Shown here: positions 1-6,367 of the stretch, one piece after another
Layout: each line of letters begins with the position of its first letter
Numbering within the stretch: position 1 is the stretch's first letter
Origin: an uncultured Campylobacter sp.
GTDB lineage: Bacteria > Campylobacterota > Campylobacteria > Campylobacterales > Campylobacteraceae
Reading direction: 5' to 3'
DNA: 7,449 bases
Assembly (NCBI RefSeq): GCF_938045535.1
Contig: NZ_CALIMQ010000255.1
Span: 1 to 7,449, forward strand
Made by a program: the position numbers and the translations under genes
The notes under the pieces: generated by a model
Told to the model about the DNA's origin: nothing
What the model saw: only the letters and a program-made list of their open reading frames with translations
The model's database searches: none

Positions 1-252
1 CTGCGCCACGACGACGGCAACGCTGGGTGGAAAAATTTCGCCCCTTTTGATAGGATCTTGCTCTCCGCGTGCGCCGAGCGGATCGACGAGCGGCTGTTTG
101 CGCAGCTGGCAATCGGCGGGATTTTGGTCGCTCCGATGAATAGAGGCGGTTCGCAAAAGATCGTTAGATTTAGTAAAATTTCTCCAAGCGAGATTAAAGA
201 AGAGGAACTTGGCGCCTGCGAATTCGTCCCGCTGGTGCAGGGTCGCGGATAG
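1..252 (+). CDS. pcm: Protein-L-isoaspartate O-methyltransferase, C-terminal part
   Basis: The window opens inside this gene; 83 codons in frame 1 remain before the TAG at 250-252. The enzyme uses S-adenosylmethionine to methylate isoaspartyl residues in damaged proteins, starting their repair in the cytoplasm. The visible part matches the C-terminal half of the Pcm family. An APFDRILLSAC segment (about residues 14-24 of the visible part) corresponds to the conserved strand after the SAM-binding core. It is followed by a GGILVAPM strand and an ending CEFVPLVQG, which resembles the family's typical FVPL..G end. The start codon and the SAM-binding glycine motif lie outside the window. An ATG-started reading at 58 would be only an internal fragment. 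Family call is from recognised motifs; confidence is good but the protein is partial. Confidence 0.85.
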   Translation: MRHDDGNAGWKNFAPFDRILLSACAERIDERLFAQLAIGGILVAPMNRGGSQKIVRFSKISPSEIKEEELGACEFVPLVQGRG

Positions 253-372
253 ATCTAGCGCGCAGTAAATTTTAAAATTTCCTACCGCCTCCTAGCGCGT
301 AAATTTAATAAAATTTGCTTTCGCGCTGTGCCGCGAGATCAGAGTTTTATTAATTATTTATTTAAATTCAAG

Positions 373-378
373 TACAAT
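373..378 (+). promoter_or_regulatory. Candidate -10 box upstream of the McrB-like ATPase gene
   Basis: TACAAT sits 29 bases before the ATG at 408, in an AT-rich 155-base gap after pcm. No convincing -35 box is seen, as is usual for Campylobacter housekeeping promoters. A ribosome binding site AAGG (397-400) lies 7 bases before the ATG and supports that start. The placement is plausible but rests on sequence resemblance alone. Confidence 0.45.
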
Positions 379-407
379 ACGCAATTTTAATCTTTCAAGG
401 ATAAGTC

Positions 408-2210
408 ATGCAAGATTTTAGCAAGGAAAAGATAGAGTCGCTGGTCGCCAGCTGGAAAAATCACAACAAAAACCAATTCTGGCTTAAAAAACAAACCGCG
501 ATCTCAAAGTATTTAGGCGAGATAAAGCGCTGCTTGGCGAGCTTTGATGAGACCGAGAACGAGTTTTTGCAAACTTTATATATAAATCTCAGCGACGGCA
601 ATCTTAGAAGCTGCAAAATTTTATCTTTAGGCGAGAAGTTCGCGCACGCCGAGTATTTCTTTATGGATCAGTTTTTTGATTCCAATATCAGCGCGTTTTA
701 TTACGATTTCGCTTTTAAAGACCGCATCGTCGGCAAAAAGGAGCTGTTTCCTAAAAATGCTGTAAAAAGCGTAGATAGCGTGCTTAGCGGCGAGGATAAA
801 AACATCGTCTCGCTTTATATTTTTATCGAAAATATCGTCAAAAATTTCAATAGCTATTCGCAGGAGCGCACCGCTCGCGATATTTTCAAACAAAAGCTAG
901 TCAATTTCTACGATGAGCTTTACAGGCTTCTTACGGCGGTGGATAGCGCTTTGGCGATCGATTTTTTCGACGTCGCGCTGCATAATCAGCCCTTCGTGCT
1001 GATGGAATTTTTAAAATCCGCGATAAATGCCGATAATTTCTATCTGATCGACAGCTACCTAAGCGACGACGGGATGCTAAATTTAGGGCTTGCCGAGGGC
1101 GGCGATTTCGCGCAAATTTCGCGCGAGAAGCTCTATCTGCTAGCCAGCATATTTGCACAGTGCAACGATGAGTTTCCGACTCTCATTTATCGCGATGAAA
1201 CTGCGCAAATTTTATCCTTGCTCTACGACGAAAAGGTTGAAATTTTCGAAGAATTTTACGAAGTAAGTTCGCGATTTATCGCGGAATTTACCCCATATCC
1301 GCAGGATGTCGTGGGCGCGGCTAGGATCGTGTACTCCTCGCTATTTTTCGAATACGTCAAAAACTACAAAAGCGAAGAGGTCGCAAAAAATACGATATTT
1401 TACGGCGCGATCGGCACGGGCAAAACCCGCAGGCTGCGATCTTTAATCACCGAAAAGAAGCTTGCGACAAAAAATTTCCGCTACGTTTGCCTACACGAAG
1501 GCTTTGAATACCGTGATTTCATCGACGGATTTTACGGCGAAAGCTTTATTGACGGCGAGTTTAAGGCGCTGTGCAAAGAGGCGCTAAACGATCCGAAGGA
1601 CGAGTATTATTTTCTGATCGATAATGCAAGTGCCGCGAGCTTGGATAAAATTTTAGGCGAGGCTGCGATACTTTTGGATCGCCGCTACGACGAGAATGAC
1701 GAGCTTTCGCTGATCCGCACGAAAAATTCCCACGTAATCGACGGCTTTGAAGAGGGCGAGAAAGCGCGCGCAAGCGTCGTTTTAAAGGACGGCCGCTCAT
1801 ATTTTGCGGTGCCTAAAAATTTATACGTCCTATGCACTCTAAATGAGCATAAATGCGTTTCGCCGTCGATTGCAAAGGCGTTTAGATGGATCAGATGCGA
1901 GTGCGATTACGGCGCGCTTGAGGATTATTTAAGAGATCGCGAGATCGTAAATGCAAGCGCGGTCGTTGCGGTTTGCAAGGCGCTGAATAAATTTATCGCC
2001 GATGAGGCAAAGAGCCTCGGCGCGATCGGACACGGCGTATTTATGGGGCTTGCGCGCTATCAAAGTGGCGCGCAGATCATGCAGGAGGGGCTAAACGGCT
2101 TTTTTGCCGAGGTGCTTGAACCGATCTTTAGGTGCGCAGCAAGTGGCGAAGATACCGCTACGAGCCTTGGCGAGCGCATCGCTGAAGCCAAGGACGTGTT
2201 TAAATTTTAG
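408..2210 (+). CDS. McrB-like AAA+ ATPase with degenerate Walker B, orphan
   Basis: This is a 600-residue protein with AAGG (397-400) 7 bases before its ATG. Residues 1 to about 325 are rich in predicted helix and match no domain I recognise. The C-terminal half follows the order of McrB-type AAA+ GTPases/ATPases. Walker A is GAIGTGKT (333-340, K339). Next comes HEGFEYRDFIDGF (363-375), comparable to the McrB segment H.S..YEDFIEG. The Walker B region is YYFLIDN (D405), with GE at 417-418, then the sensor-1-like strand NLYVLCTLN (471-479). A late IGHGVFM (540-546) resembles the McrB IGHSYFM helix. The usual DEINR signature is DNASA here, so the catalytic Glu is Asn406, and the RRF after sensor 1 reads FRWIR. 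Nucleotide binding is likely; hydrolysis is doubtful. Classical McrB works with the McrC nuclease, but no mcrC lies on either side. Its role is unknown: it could be a restriction or defence relic, or a repurposed ATPase. Confidence 0.75.
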   Translation: MQDFSKEKIESLVASWKNHNKNQFWLKKQTAISKYLGEIKRCLASFDETENEFLQTLYINLSDGNLRSCKILSLGEKFAHAEYFFMDQFFDSNISAFYYDFAFKDRIVGKKELFPKNAVKSVDSVLSGEDKNIVSLYIFIENIVKNFNSYSQERTARDIFKQKLVNFYDELYRLLTAVDSALAIDFFDVALHNQPFVLMEFLKSAINADNFYLIDSYLSDDGMLNLGLAEGGDFAQISREKLYLLASIFAQCNDEFPTLIYRDETAQILSLLYDEKVEIFEEFYEVSSRFIAEFTPYPQDVVGAARIVYSSLFFEYVKNYKSEEVAKNTIFYGAIGTGKTRRLRSLITEKKLATKNFRYVCLHEGFEYRDFIDGFYGESFIDGEFKALCKEALNDPKDEYYFLIDNASAASLDKILGEAAILLDRRYDENDELSLIRTKNSHVIDGFEEGEKARASVVLKDGRSYFAVPKNLYVLCTLNEHKCVSPSIAKAFRWIRCECDYGALEDYLRDREIVNASAVVAVCKALNKFIADEAKSLGAIGHGVFMGLARYQSGAQIMQEGLNGFFAEVLEPIFRCAASGEDTATSLGERIAEAKDVFKF

Positions 2211-2236
2211 CCGCCGTTTGGCAGAGAGGTTATATT

Positions 2237-2264
2237 TGCTATGAAATTTTAAAATTTCATAGCA
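2237..2264. repeat. 28-bp perfect palindrome after the ATPase gene
   Basis: The left arm TGCTATGAAATTTT (2237-2250) is followed without a spacer by its exact reverse complement (2251-2264). It begins 26 bases after the ATPase stop codon, in the gap between convergent genes, so a hairpin transcription terminator is the simplest reading. Against that, no T-tract follows on either strand. The core AAATTTTAAAATTT recurs at 267-280, downstream of pcm. The function is open. Confidence 0.5.
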
Positions 2265-2642
2265 CTGCGTTTCATTTGTGCTTACGGATACGGCGCGCGA
2301 ATTTGGGTTTAAATTTTGTTTTAATCCTGAAGTGTTTGCGACGTCGTGCTGCTGCTTTATTTATCAAATGCCGTAGCAATGCCGATCTATTAAATTGATA
2401 TAAATTTAGACTTGAAATTTTAATCCTCGCTCGACCATACTTATCGCGGCGCAGGGGCGGGATTAGAGTAAATTTTGAGCTTTAAATTTAGCCTCAGCCG
2501 CTAAATTTACACAAAATCTTTATTTTGAAATTCTGCAGTATTTTCTATACGGAATTTTGCTTATCGGCGCAATCGCCGTTTTGATTAAATTTAATTGAAT
2601 TGAAGCAAGCCTATGGGGCTAAAACAGCGCGTGCTTTTAAAT
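2265..2642. other. Gene-free AT-rich spacer with inverted repeats
   Basis: No convincing gene is seen on either strand between the palindrome and the end of moaE. Stop codons are frequent, and the short frames lack ribosome binding sites and recognisable motifs. What it does hold is secondary structure. One repeat has 10-bp perfect arms TAAATTTAGC / GCTAAATTTA (2483-2492 and 2500-2509, 7-base loop). A second is the hairpin CGGCG-CAAT-CGCCG followed by TTTT (2565-2582). The third has GGGCTAAA / TTTAGCCC arms (2616-2623 and 2642-2649) and overlaps the end of moaE. These may terminate the two convergent transcripts. No tRNA or other known RNA was recognised. Confidence 0.5.
2565..2582 (+). terminator. 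Weak candidate terminator hairpin
   Basis: A 5-bp GC stem CGGCG/CGCCG with a CAAT loop is followed by only four T residues and then GATT. It points along the plus strand, about 355 bases past the ATPase stop, so it would be a late terminator for that transcript. The T-tract is short and the call is weak. Confidence 0.3.
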
Positions 2643-3152
2643 TTAGCCCAAAAGCCCCGCGCCTTTTACTCTCTGCGAGCGATCTGCCGCGTAGATCCTC
2701 TTCCCGCCTACTACTTTGCCGCCCTCGATTTTGCCACCCTTTACGTCGTATTTCCAGATCGGCGCGGCCACCTTGAAATCCTCCACAAACTCGTTTATTA
2801 GCGCCAGAGCGACCTTGCGCTGCGGGCTTACGACGCCTGTGACGTAGGAGCTTTCGTGGATCGGCACATCCCCGTTTGCATGTGCAAAAAGCACGAATGC
2901 GCCCCGTGCTGCGGCCTTTTGCTGCCACGCTTCGAACCAAGTTCGCAAAATCGGCTCATAGATATCGAAGCTCAGCGCGCAGATGCCGCCCTCGTCGCGC
3001 ACGATGCCTACGAAAGTAATGAACGCGCCGCAATTTATGTCCTTAAATTTAGCGTACCAGCGCGATAAAATCGCATCTACGTTCAAGCTGCCCTCATAAA
3101 TTTCGGGCTCGATCCCGCTTAAAATTTCCGGATTAAATTTAGCCTCGCTCAT
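2643..3152 (-). CDS. moaE: Molybdopterin synthase catalytic subunit MoaE
   Basis: The protein has 169 residues. With thiocarboxylated MoaD it converts cyclic pyranopterin monophosphate to molybdopterin, the dithiolene core of the molybdenum (or tungsten) cofactor, in the cytoplasm. The sequence shows the MoaE pattern. GAFITFVGIVRDEG (42-55) is the core segment, H91 and the following HANGDVPIHE carry the conserved loop, and VTGVVSPQRKVAL (104-116) comes next. VEDFK127 and PIWK134 match the two functional lysines of E. coli MoaE (K119, K126). A strong AGGAGG lies just before its ATG on the minus strand, and moaD ends only 15 bases upstream, so the pair is an operon. The tail after K134 (35 residues) is rich in GGK-type repeats and a little longer than in E. 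coli. This enzyme is needed for formate dehydrogenase, whose membrane subunit is encoded nearby. Confidence 0.93.
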   Translation of the reverse strand: MSEAKFNPEILSGIEPEIYEGSLNVDAILSRWYAKFKDINCGAFITFVGIVRDEGGICALSFDIYEPILRTWFEAWQQKAAARGAFVLFAHANGDVPIHESSYVTGVVSPQRKVALALINEFVEDFKVAAPIWKYDVKGGKIEGGKVVGGKRIYAADRSQRVKGAGLLG

Positions 3153-3167
3153 CGCCGCCTCCTAAGC

Positions 3168-3389
3168 TTAGCCGCCGCAAACGGGAGGCAAAAGGCTCAC
3201 GCGATCGCCGGATTTAAGCGCGAAATTCGCATCATAAATCATCTTATCGTTTACCGCTACGGCGCAGTTTGCAAGCCACTGCCTTAGACTTTCGTCCTTT
3301 TGCAGCTGCGCTTTTACCTCTTTCAGGGAGTTTGCGTTTAGGCGCAGTGGCTTGCGCCCTATCGGTCCTAAAAATTCTATCTCTACCAT
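3168..3389 (-). CDS. moaD: Molybdopterin synthase sulfur-carrier subunit MoaD
   Basis: This small ubiquitin-like protein of 73 residues has a typical MoaD length and ends in the required Gly-Gly (…PPVCGG). The terminal glycine is adenylated by MoeB and turned into a thiocarboxylate that donates sulfur to the pterin in the MoaE active site. Visible family features are the opening beta strand VEIEFLGPIG, the central VAVNDKM (44-50) and the closing GDRVSLLPPVCGG (61-73). An AAGGAT ribosome binding site lies about 5 bases before the ATG on the minus strand. It is the first gene of the moaD-moaE pair and is divergent from nspC across an 84-base gap. A possible minus-strand -10 (TAAAAT, complement of 3416-3421) lies there, but this is weak. 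Confidence 0.93.
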   Translation of the reverse strand: MVEIEFLGPIGRKPLRLNANSLKEVKAQLQKDESLRQWLANCAVAVNDKMIYDANFALKSGDRVSLLPPVCGG

Positions 3390-3443
3390 TTTTATCCTTT
3401 TTTAAAGATTTGGCGATTTTAACCAAAAATTCATAAAATTTTA

Positions 3444-3449
3444 TATAAT
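3444..3449 (+). promoter_or_regulatory. Candidate -10 box of nspC
   Basis: A perfect TATAAT lies 30 bases before the nspC ATG, inside the 84-base divergent moaD-nspC gap. No -35 match is present, but AT-rich tracts precede it. Because moaD starts only about 55 bases away on the other strand, the two divergent promoters must lie close together or overlap. Confidence 0.6.
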
Positions 3450-3473
3450 TGCGTAAAAATTTAATGAGGAAAA

Positions 3474-4631
3474 ATGATGAAAATCGATGAAATTTCGACT
3501 CCTGCTTACGTGTGCGAGGAGCAAAAACTGGTAAAAAATTTAGAAATTTTACGCGGTGTAGGCGAGCGAAGCGGAGCAAAAATTTTATGTGCGCTAAAAG
3601 GCTTTGCGTTTAGCTTCGCGATGCCCTACGTAGACAGATATCTCTGGGGCGCTACTTGCAGCGGTCTGCACGAGGCAAAATTTGCTGCAGAGTTTATTAA
3701 AAACGGCGAAATCCACACATACTCGCCAGCATTCAAAGAGGATGATTTGAATGAAATTTTAAAAATTTCAAATCACGTCGTATTCAATAGCGCCGCGCAG
3801 TGGCAAAAATATCGCGCAAAAGCGCTCGCTGCGGGAGCGTCGTGCGGCTTGCGGCTAAATCCGCAGACCTCCTTCGCGCCCAAAGACGCTTACAATCCGT
3901 GCGGCAGCTTTAGCAGGCTCGGGATGAGCCTTGAAGCGCTGCAGCGGGCGATCTTGCAAGATGGCGAGTTTTTGCGCGGCATCTCGGGGCTGCATTTTCA
4001 CGCGCTGTGCGAAGAAAGTGCTCAGAGCCTAGAGCGGGTGCTTGAGGTTTTCGAGGCGAAATTCGGCAAGTATTTTAGAGCCCTAAAGTGGCTAAATTTT
4101 GGCGGCGGGCATCATATCACGCGCGCAGGCTACGACGTGGAGTTGCTGATAGATCTGATCAAAAAATTTCGCGAAAAATATGAGGTTAAAATTTATCTCG
4201 AGCCGGGCGAGGCGGTAGGTTGGGAGTGCGGATATTTGGTCGCTAGCGTGCTTGACATAGTAGAGAACGGCGCTAAAATCGCTATTTTAGACGCTTCCGC
4301 TGAAGCTCATATGCCCGATACCGTGCTGATGCCGTATCGTCCTGCGGTACGCGGCGAGAGTAAGAGCGGTAAATTTAGCTATCGCTTCGGCGGCAATACC
4401 TGCCTCGCAGGCGACGTCGTGGGACTTGAGAGCGGGCAGCCCGAGTATAAATTTGACGCGCCGCTAAACATCGGCGATCGAGTGATTTTCGAGGATCAGA
4501 TCCACTACACGATCGTGAAAAACACGACCTTTAACGGCATCAAGCTGCCCGATCTCGTCTTAGCGGACGAGCGCGGAGAGGTTTTGGCAATCAAAAAATT
4601 CGGCTACGACGAGTATGCGCGGCGAAACTAG
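3474..4631 (+). CDS. nspC: Carboxynorspermidine/carboxyspermidine decarboxylase
   Basis: This 385-residue, PLP-dependent decarboxylase of the alanine racemase-fold (ornithine/diaminopimelate decarboxylase) type makes spermidine or norspermidine from the carboxylated precursor. It is the last step of the alternative polyamine route used by Campylobacter and Vibrio. K42 in CALKGFAF is the PLP Schiff-base lysine. HFH (174-176), the glycine loop FGGGHH (209-214) and EPGE (243-246) form the phosphate-binding and substrate side. C310 in GGNTCLAGD is the catalytic cysteine donated across the dimer. Length fits the family. Two adjacent ATGs exist (3474, 3477). GAGGA at 3466-3470 is only 3 bases from the first and 6 from the second, so translation may start at the second Met. 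The partner carboxyspermidine dehydrogenase is not in the window. Confidence 0.93.
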   Translation: MMKIDEISTPAYVCEEQKLVKNLEILRGVGERSGAKILCALKGFAFSFAMPYVDRYLWGATCSGLHEAKFAAEFIKNGEIHTYSPAFKEDDLNEILKISNHVVFNSAAQWQKYRAKALAAGASCGLRLNPQTSFAPKDAYNPCGSFSRLGMSLEALQRAILQDGEFLRGISGLHFHALCEESAQSLERVLEVFEAKFGKYFRALKWLNFGGGHHITRAGYDVELLIDLIKKFREKYEVKIYLEPGEAVGWECGYLVASVLDIVENGAKIAILDASAEAHMPDTVLMPYRPAVRGESKSGKFSYRFGGNTCLAGDVVGLESGQPEYKFDAPLNIGDRVIFEDQIHYTIVKNTTFNGIKLPDLVLADERGEVLAIKKFGYDEYARRN

Positions 4632-4691
4632 CGCCGCACTTAATGCAAAAATGTAATTTTGCTTTGTAAGAAAATTTTTTGCAAAAAATGA

Positions 4692-4697
4692 TATAAT
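4692..4697 (+). promoter_or_regulatory. Candidate -10 box of fdhC
   Basis: TATAAT lies 29 bases before the fdhC ATG. It is preceded by the 14-bp palindrome TTTTTTGCAAAAAA (4675-4688) and further A/T runs where a -35 box would be, typical of the bent-DNA promoters of this genus. AAGGAA follows just before the start codon. Its presence argues that fdhC is transcribed separately from nspC. Confidence 0.6.
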
Positions 4698-4726
4698 CGG
4701 CTCGAATTTTATATCTAAGGAAATCC

Positions 4727-5686
4727 ATGAAAAGATTGTTTCTCGCGCTTTTTGCCTGTATTTATGCGCAGGCCGAAGAGAAAAAATATGCCGATATCGT
4801 GCAGGGAAATAGCGATGTTTGGGGCAATGCAAGGCTTGAAAACATCGATAGCTACGGCAATGGCTTCGGTCCGATTTTTCTGCAATTTCAAGGACATCTG
4901 CAAAGCTCGGGCTTTTTTGCTTGGTTGGCGCTGGGTGCGGTTTTGGGCGTAATCATAGCTTTTATTGGGCACTACGCGATCATAGGACCGAAGCACTTCG
5001 ATCATCACGCGGGCAAGCCGATCTATGCGTTTAATAAATTTGAACGACTATACCATCTTGTAGCGGCCGTCGCATGGGCGATTTTGGTTCCGACCGGCTT
5101 GATTATGATGTTTGGCGAAGAATTCGGCGGCGGCGCTTTCGTGAGATTTTGTAAAAACGCTCACGGACTGGCTACGATAGCGTTTGCAATCTCCGTCGTG
5201 CCGATGTTCTTGCTGTGGTTTTGGCGTATGCTACCGCGAGCTTACGATATCAAATGGATGATGATCGTGGGCGGCTATTTAAGCAAAAAGAAGCGCGCGA
5301 TCCCTGCGGGTAAATTTAACGCAGGCCAAAAGGCGTGGTTTTGGGTCGCGACTTTAGGCGGTATAGTGATGATAGCGACGGGTGCGTCAATGTTTTTCCT
5401 AGACTACGATATCCCCGCAATGAGAAGTGCGCTAGGTATGAGTCAGATCGAAATTTTAAGAGCAAGCGCGATTATTCATAATTTTTTGGGCGCGGTCTGC
5501 GCGGTGTTTTTGCTCGTACATATCTACATGGCGGTCTTTGCGATCAGCGGTGCCATCCACTCGATGATCGACGGACACAAGCCGGAGGAGGAAGTTTACG
5601 TACTTCACCACTACTGGTATCGCGAGCTGCTCGATAAAGGGCAGATCGCTAAATCGCAATTTGAAGCGAAGTACCCGCGCTTATAA
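4727..5686 (+). CDS. fdhC: Formate dehydrogenase cytochrome b556 (gamma) subunit
   Basis: This 319-residue membrane subunit anchors the periplasmic formate dehydrogenase and passes electrons to menaquinone through b-type haems. Residues 1-16 look like a signal peptide (cleavage after AQA), followed by a periplasmic stretch. About five hydrophobic segments follow (roughly 63-82, 109-128, 148-166, 204-224, 250-275). Candidate haem ligands lie in or beside helices: H110 (ERLYH), H146 (KNAHG), H251 and H265. FNAGQKAWFW (197-206) is a typical FdnI/FdoI-gamma signature. Ribosome binding site AAGGAA is 4 bases upstream. The catalytic selenomolybdoprotein FdhA and iron-sulfur FdhB are not adjacent; nspC lies directly upstream, and fdhC has its own likely promoter. 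In C. jejuni (from memory) fdhC follows fdhA-fdhB, so the subunits appear to be split here. Selenium genes follow 84 bases downstream. Confidence 0.92.
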   Translation: MKRLFLALFACIYAQAEEKKYADIVQGNSDVWGNARLENIDSYGNGFGPIFLQFQGHLQSSGFFAWLALGAVLGVIIAFIGHYAIIGPKHFDHHAGKPIYAFNKFERLYHLVAAVAWAILVPTGLIMMFGEEFGGGAFVRFCKNAHGLATIAFAISVVPMFLLWFWRMLPRAYDIKWMMIVGGYLSKKKRAIPAGKFNAGQKAWFWVATLGGIVMIATGASMFFLDYDIPAMRSALGMSQIEILRASAIIHNFLGAVCAVFLLVHIYMAVFAISGAIHSMIDGHKPEEEVYVLHHYWYRELLDKGQIAKSQFEAKYPRL

Positions 5687-5700
5687 CTTGGGTAAATTTT

Positions 5701-5729
5701 ATGCGGGCCTGCTTGCGTGCGGCTCGCAT
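5701..5729 (+). promoter_or_regulatory. Strong stem-loop between fdhC and yedF
   Basis: ATGCGGGCC (5701-5709) pairs with GGCTCGCAT (5721-5729) over nine positions including one G-U pair. The 11-base apical loop is partly able to pair further (GC/GC). It starts 14 bases after the fdhC stop. No immediate T-tract follows, so it could be a 3' stabilising or processing hairpin of the fdhC message, part of a terminator, or a regulatory leader of yedF-selD. Confidence 0.5.
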
Positions 5730-5732
5730 TAG

Positions 5733-5759
5733 CTTTGAGGTTCAAAGAATTTTTATTTT
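5733..5759 (+). terminator. Candidate terminator/attenuator before yedF
   Basis: A second hairpin, CTTTGA-GGT-TCAAAG (5733-5747), is followed by AATTTTTATTTTA. That has the stem-plus-U-tract form of an intrinsic terminator, though the stem is AT-rich. Immediately after comes the yedF ribosome binding site, so any termination here would be leader attenuation or the end of the fdhC transcript. No clear separate yedF promoter was found, so partial read-through is the likely source of yedF-selD mRNA. Confidence 0.35.
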
Positions 5760-5770
5760 AAGGATTTCAC

Positions 5771-6367
5771 ATGCAACTAGATTGTCGCAATTTAAATTGC
5801 CCGGAGCCGCTTTTGCGCACCAAAAAAGCCCTCGGCGAGCTAAAAATCGGAGAGAGTTTAGAAATTTTAGTAAACGACGTAGCGCCTCGTGAAAACATAA
5901 AACGCTTTTTGGCTAAAAACGGCTTTGAAGCGCAAATTTCACAAGCGGGCGCCGACATGCTTATAAAAACCGTAAAAACGGACGAGCTGAAAAATGCAAA
6001 TATCGACGATATTTATTGTAACGTCGCGGCGCCGAAAAGAGGCAAGGTGATATTTCTAAACGAGGAGCAGTGCGGAAGCGGCCCGATCGGAAAAAGCCTG
6101 CTTGCTAAATTTTTAGGCGCGGCGCTAAATTTAGACGAAAAGCCAGTGAAGGTGATCTGCGTAAACAACGCCGTGCGCATAACTACCAACCGCGGCCACG
6201 AATGCTTTGAGGCGATCAAGAAGCTAAACGAAGCGGGAGCTGAAATTTTAAGCTGCGGAAGCTGCCTAGAGGGTTACAAACTGGTCGATAAGCTCGCGAT
6301 CGGCGAGATTTCAAATGCATACGAAATCATGGACGTCCTATCGAAATACGAAGTAATCAAGCTATGA
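5771..6367 (+). CDS. yedF: Selenium-metabolism sulfurtransferase-like protein YedF
   Basis: The 198-residue protein has two fused domains. An N-terminal TusA-like domain (1 to about 75) opens LDCRNLNCPEPLLRTKKAL with the characteristic CPxP (C10-P13), and TusA-family cysteines carry persulfides. A C-terminal DsrE/DsrF-like domain (about 90-198) contains CGSGPIGKSLLAKFL (101-115) and ends with the cysteine pair SCGSCLEGYKL (C162, C165). This arrangement is that of the selenium-associated YedF family, which co-occurs with selD and is thought to carry or deliver reduced selenium or sulfur; its exact reaction is not settled. AAGGATTTC just before the ATG serves as ribosome binding site. The stop TGA overlaps the selD start (ATGA), so the two are translationally coupled. 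Confidence 0.88.
   Translation: MQLDCRNLNCPEPLLRTKKALGELKIGESLEILVNDVAPRENIKRFLAKNGFEAQISQAGADMLIKTVKTDELKNANIDDIYCNVAAPKRGKVIFLNEEQCGSGPIGKSLLAKFLGAALNLDEKPVKVICVNNAVRITTNRGHECFEAIKKLNEAGAEILSCGSCLEGYKLVDKLAIGEISNAYEIMDVLSKYEVIKL

Noticed and set aside
255..299. Direct repeat CTAGCGCG at 255-262 and 292-299
   Set aside because: Two 8-base copies 37 bases apart are too short and too few to support an attachment site or repeat array.
2613..2801. Plus-strand 62-codon frame over the end of moaE
   Set aside because: It lies mostly antisense to the well-supported moaE and lacks a ribosome binding site; the product has no recognisable features.
2611..2940. Minus-strand open frame overlapping moaE, arginine-rich product
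   Set aside because: It is a shadow of moaE in another frame, with composition typical of out-of-frame GC-rich codons and no ribosome binding site or motif.
3743..3772. Inverted repeat around GAAATTTTAAAAATTTC in nspC
   Set aside because: It is imperfect, lies inside a conserved coding region and is explained by the codons used for the local Ile-Leu-Lys-Ile sequence.
5701..5892. 63-codon plus frame spanning the fdhC-yedF gap and the yedF start
   Set aside because: Its first part is the hairpin region and the rest is yedF in the wrong frame; no ribosome binding site.
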